A stretch of DNA of 6,409 nt from Oscillospiraceae bacterium (GTDB lineage: Bacteria > Bacillota > Clostridia > Oscillospirales > Ruminococcaceae). Positions 6,217 through 6,409 of the stretch are shown here, piece by piece. The stretch lies in the NCBI GenBank assembly GCA_017828835.1, contig JAGAEK010000124.1:1-6409 (forward strand), given 5' to 3'. The number at the start of each line of letters is the position of its first letter. The first letter of the stretch is position 1. Below the pieces are notes generated by a model. The model did not search any database and had not been told where the DNA came from. It saw nothing but the letters and a program-made list of their open reading frames with translations. The translations under genes were made by a program, and so were the position numbers.

Positions 6217-6249
6217 ATGTTTATCCGTCTAATAAGTGAAAGGACGTAA
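6217..6249 (+). CDS. Possible 10-codon leader peptide ORF upstream of the sigma factor gene
   Basis: ATG 6217 to TAA 6247-6249 encodes MFIRLISERT. GTGAGG at 6205-6210 ends 6 bases before the ATG and would serve as a ribosome binding site. The ORF lies in the predicted 5' leader and ends 6 bases before the CCTTT arm of the small hairpin at the sigma factor's ribosome binding site. It contains no run of a single amino acid that would mark a classic attenuator. An ORF this short can easily arise by chance. Confidence 0.25.
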   Translation: MFIRLISERT

Positions 6250-6255
6250 AAAGTA

Positions 6256-6270
6256 CCTTTCGGAAAGGAG
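6256..6270 (+). promoter_or_regulatory. Ribosome binding site of the sigma factor gene inside a small hairpin
   Basis: AAAGGAG at 6264-6270 is a strong Shine-Dalgarno sequence 7 bases before ATG 6278. CCTTT (6256-6260) is exactly complementary to AAAGG (6264-6268) across the 3-base loop CGG, so part of the site can be paired. Seen: the site and the complementarity. Inferred: that the pairing affects translation. Confidence 0.7.
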
Positions 6271-6277
6271 CGGCCTT

Positions 6278-6409
6278 ATGGATAACGGCGCAAGTAGCTA
6301 CCGCCGGTTTCTTGAAGGCGACGAGAGTGGATTTGTCGAAATAGTGAGAGATTATAAAGACGGTCTTATTTTCTATCTGAACAGTTTTGTGAAAAATATT
6401 TCGGTCGCC
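6278..6409 (+). CDS. ECF-type RNA polymerase sigma factor, N-terminal part (truncated by the window end)
   Basis: Only 44 codons are present and the frame runs off the end of the window. The residues YRRFLEGDESGFVEIVRDY (8-26), followed by KDGLIFYLNSFVKN (27-40), resemble the start of sigma-70 region 2 in ECF-like factors. There an F-x-x-G-D stretch precedes a helix ending in a conserved Y-x-x-x-(L/I)-x-x-Y-x pattern, which continues into core-RNA-polymerase-binding helices. A strong ribosome binding site sits 7 bases upstream and a separate promoter about 90 bases upstream. DNA-binding region 4, any anti-sigma partner and the target promoters lie outside the window, so its regulon is unknown. 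Nothing links it functionally to the aro operon. Confidence 0.75.
   Translation, partial: MDNGASSYRRFLEGDESGFVEIVRDYKDGLIFYLNSFVKNISVA

Larger units (their letters stand above)
5947..6277. other. Intergenic region between the aro operon and the sigma factor gene
   Basis: This stretch of 331 bases is clearly more AT-rich than the flanking genes and has no convincing gene longer than 10 codons. Bases 5947-6033 hold a weak 5-bp stem (GACGC 5973-5977 with GCGTC 5993-5997) and a doubtful promoter-like pair. Bases 6034-6110 form the large hairpin with U-rich tail. Bases 6111-6156 show nothing recognisable apart from one TTTCGAA copy at 6135-6141. Bases 6157-6277 carry the promoter, a possible leader ORF and the ribosome-binding-site hairpin of the downstream gene. 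Confidence 0.8.

Noticed and set aside
6111..6277. A T-box or tryptophan/tyrosine attenuator controlling the downstream gene
   Set aside because: No T-box-like conserved stretch, no aromatic codon run in the 10-codon leader (its only aromatic codon is one Phe), and no competing terminator hairpin in the leader.
1..6409. CRISPR arrays, insertion sequences, tRNA or rRNA genes, prophage or toxin-antitoxin genes
   Set aside because: Looked for and not seen. There are no spaced direct repeats, transposase motifs, or tRNA-like folds in the non-coding stretch, and all coding space is taken by core metabolic genes plus the sigma factor.

Overview
The window holds an aromatic amino acid (shikimate/chorismate) biosynthesis operon on the + strand. 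It is followed by a long terminator-like hairpin, a new promoter, and the first 44 codons of an ECF-type sigma factor. The protein motif variants (for example RGGGHFSGRLTAP in AroC, HPMAGRE and SQLTH in TyrA), the strong AAAGGAG-type ribosome binding sites, the moderate GC of the genes and the AT-rich intergenic DNA suggest a clostridial member of the Bacillota, possibly an uncultured gut or anaerobic lineage. This is a judgement from motif style; no search was possible.

Layout: bases 1-36 may be the tail of an upstream gene. Then come aroC (chorismate synthase, 42-1145), a 560-residue single-chain fusion of shikimate dehydrogenase, shikimate kinase and type II 3-dehydroquinate dehydratase (1142-2824), aroA (EPSP synthase, 2821-4041), tyrA (prephenate dehydrogenase, 4038-4898) and a type I DAHP synthase (4915-5946). 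The first four genes are joined by three 4-base start/stop overlaps (GTGA, ATGA, ATGA). The DAHP synthase follows after 16 bases. This indicates one polycistronic, translationally coupled unit.

The genes work together as follows. DAHP synthase makes the first intermediate. 3-dehydroquinate synthase (AroB, step 2) is absent here and must be encoded elsewhere, perhaps just upstream. The fusion carries out steps 3, 4 and 5 (dehydroquinate to dehydroshikimate to shikimate to shikimate-3-phosphate), EPSP synthase step 6 and chorismate synthase step 7. TyrA then takes prephenate toward tyrosine, but chorismate mutase is not in the window.

Bases 5947-6277 are non-coding apart from a possible 10-codon leader. 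They hold a 24-bp imperfect hairpin with a U-rich tail (probable operon terminator), a sigma-A-like promoter (TTGCTG-17-TATAAT), and a small hairpin that covers part of the Shine-Dalgarno sequence of the sigma factor gene. The most notable feature is the AroE-AroK-AroQ fusion, a compact bacterial counterpart of part of the fungal AROM polypeptide. The rest of the window looks like ordinary core metabolism.
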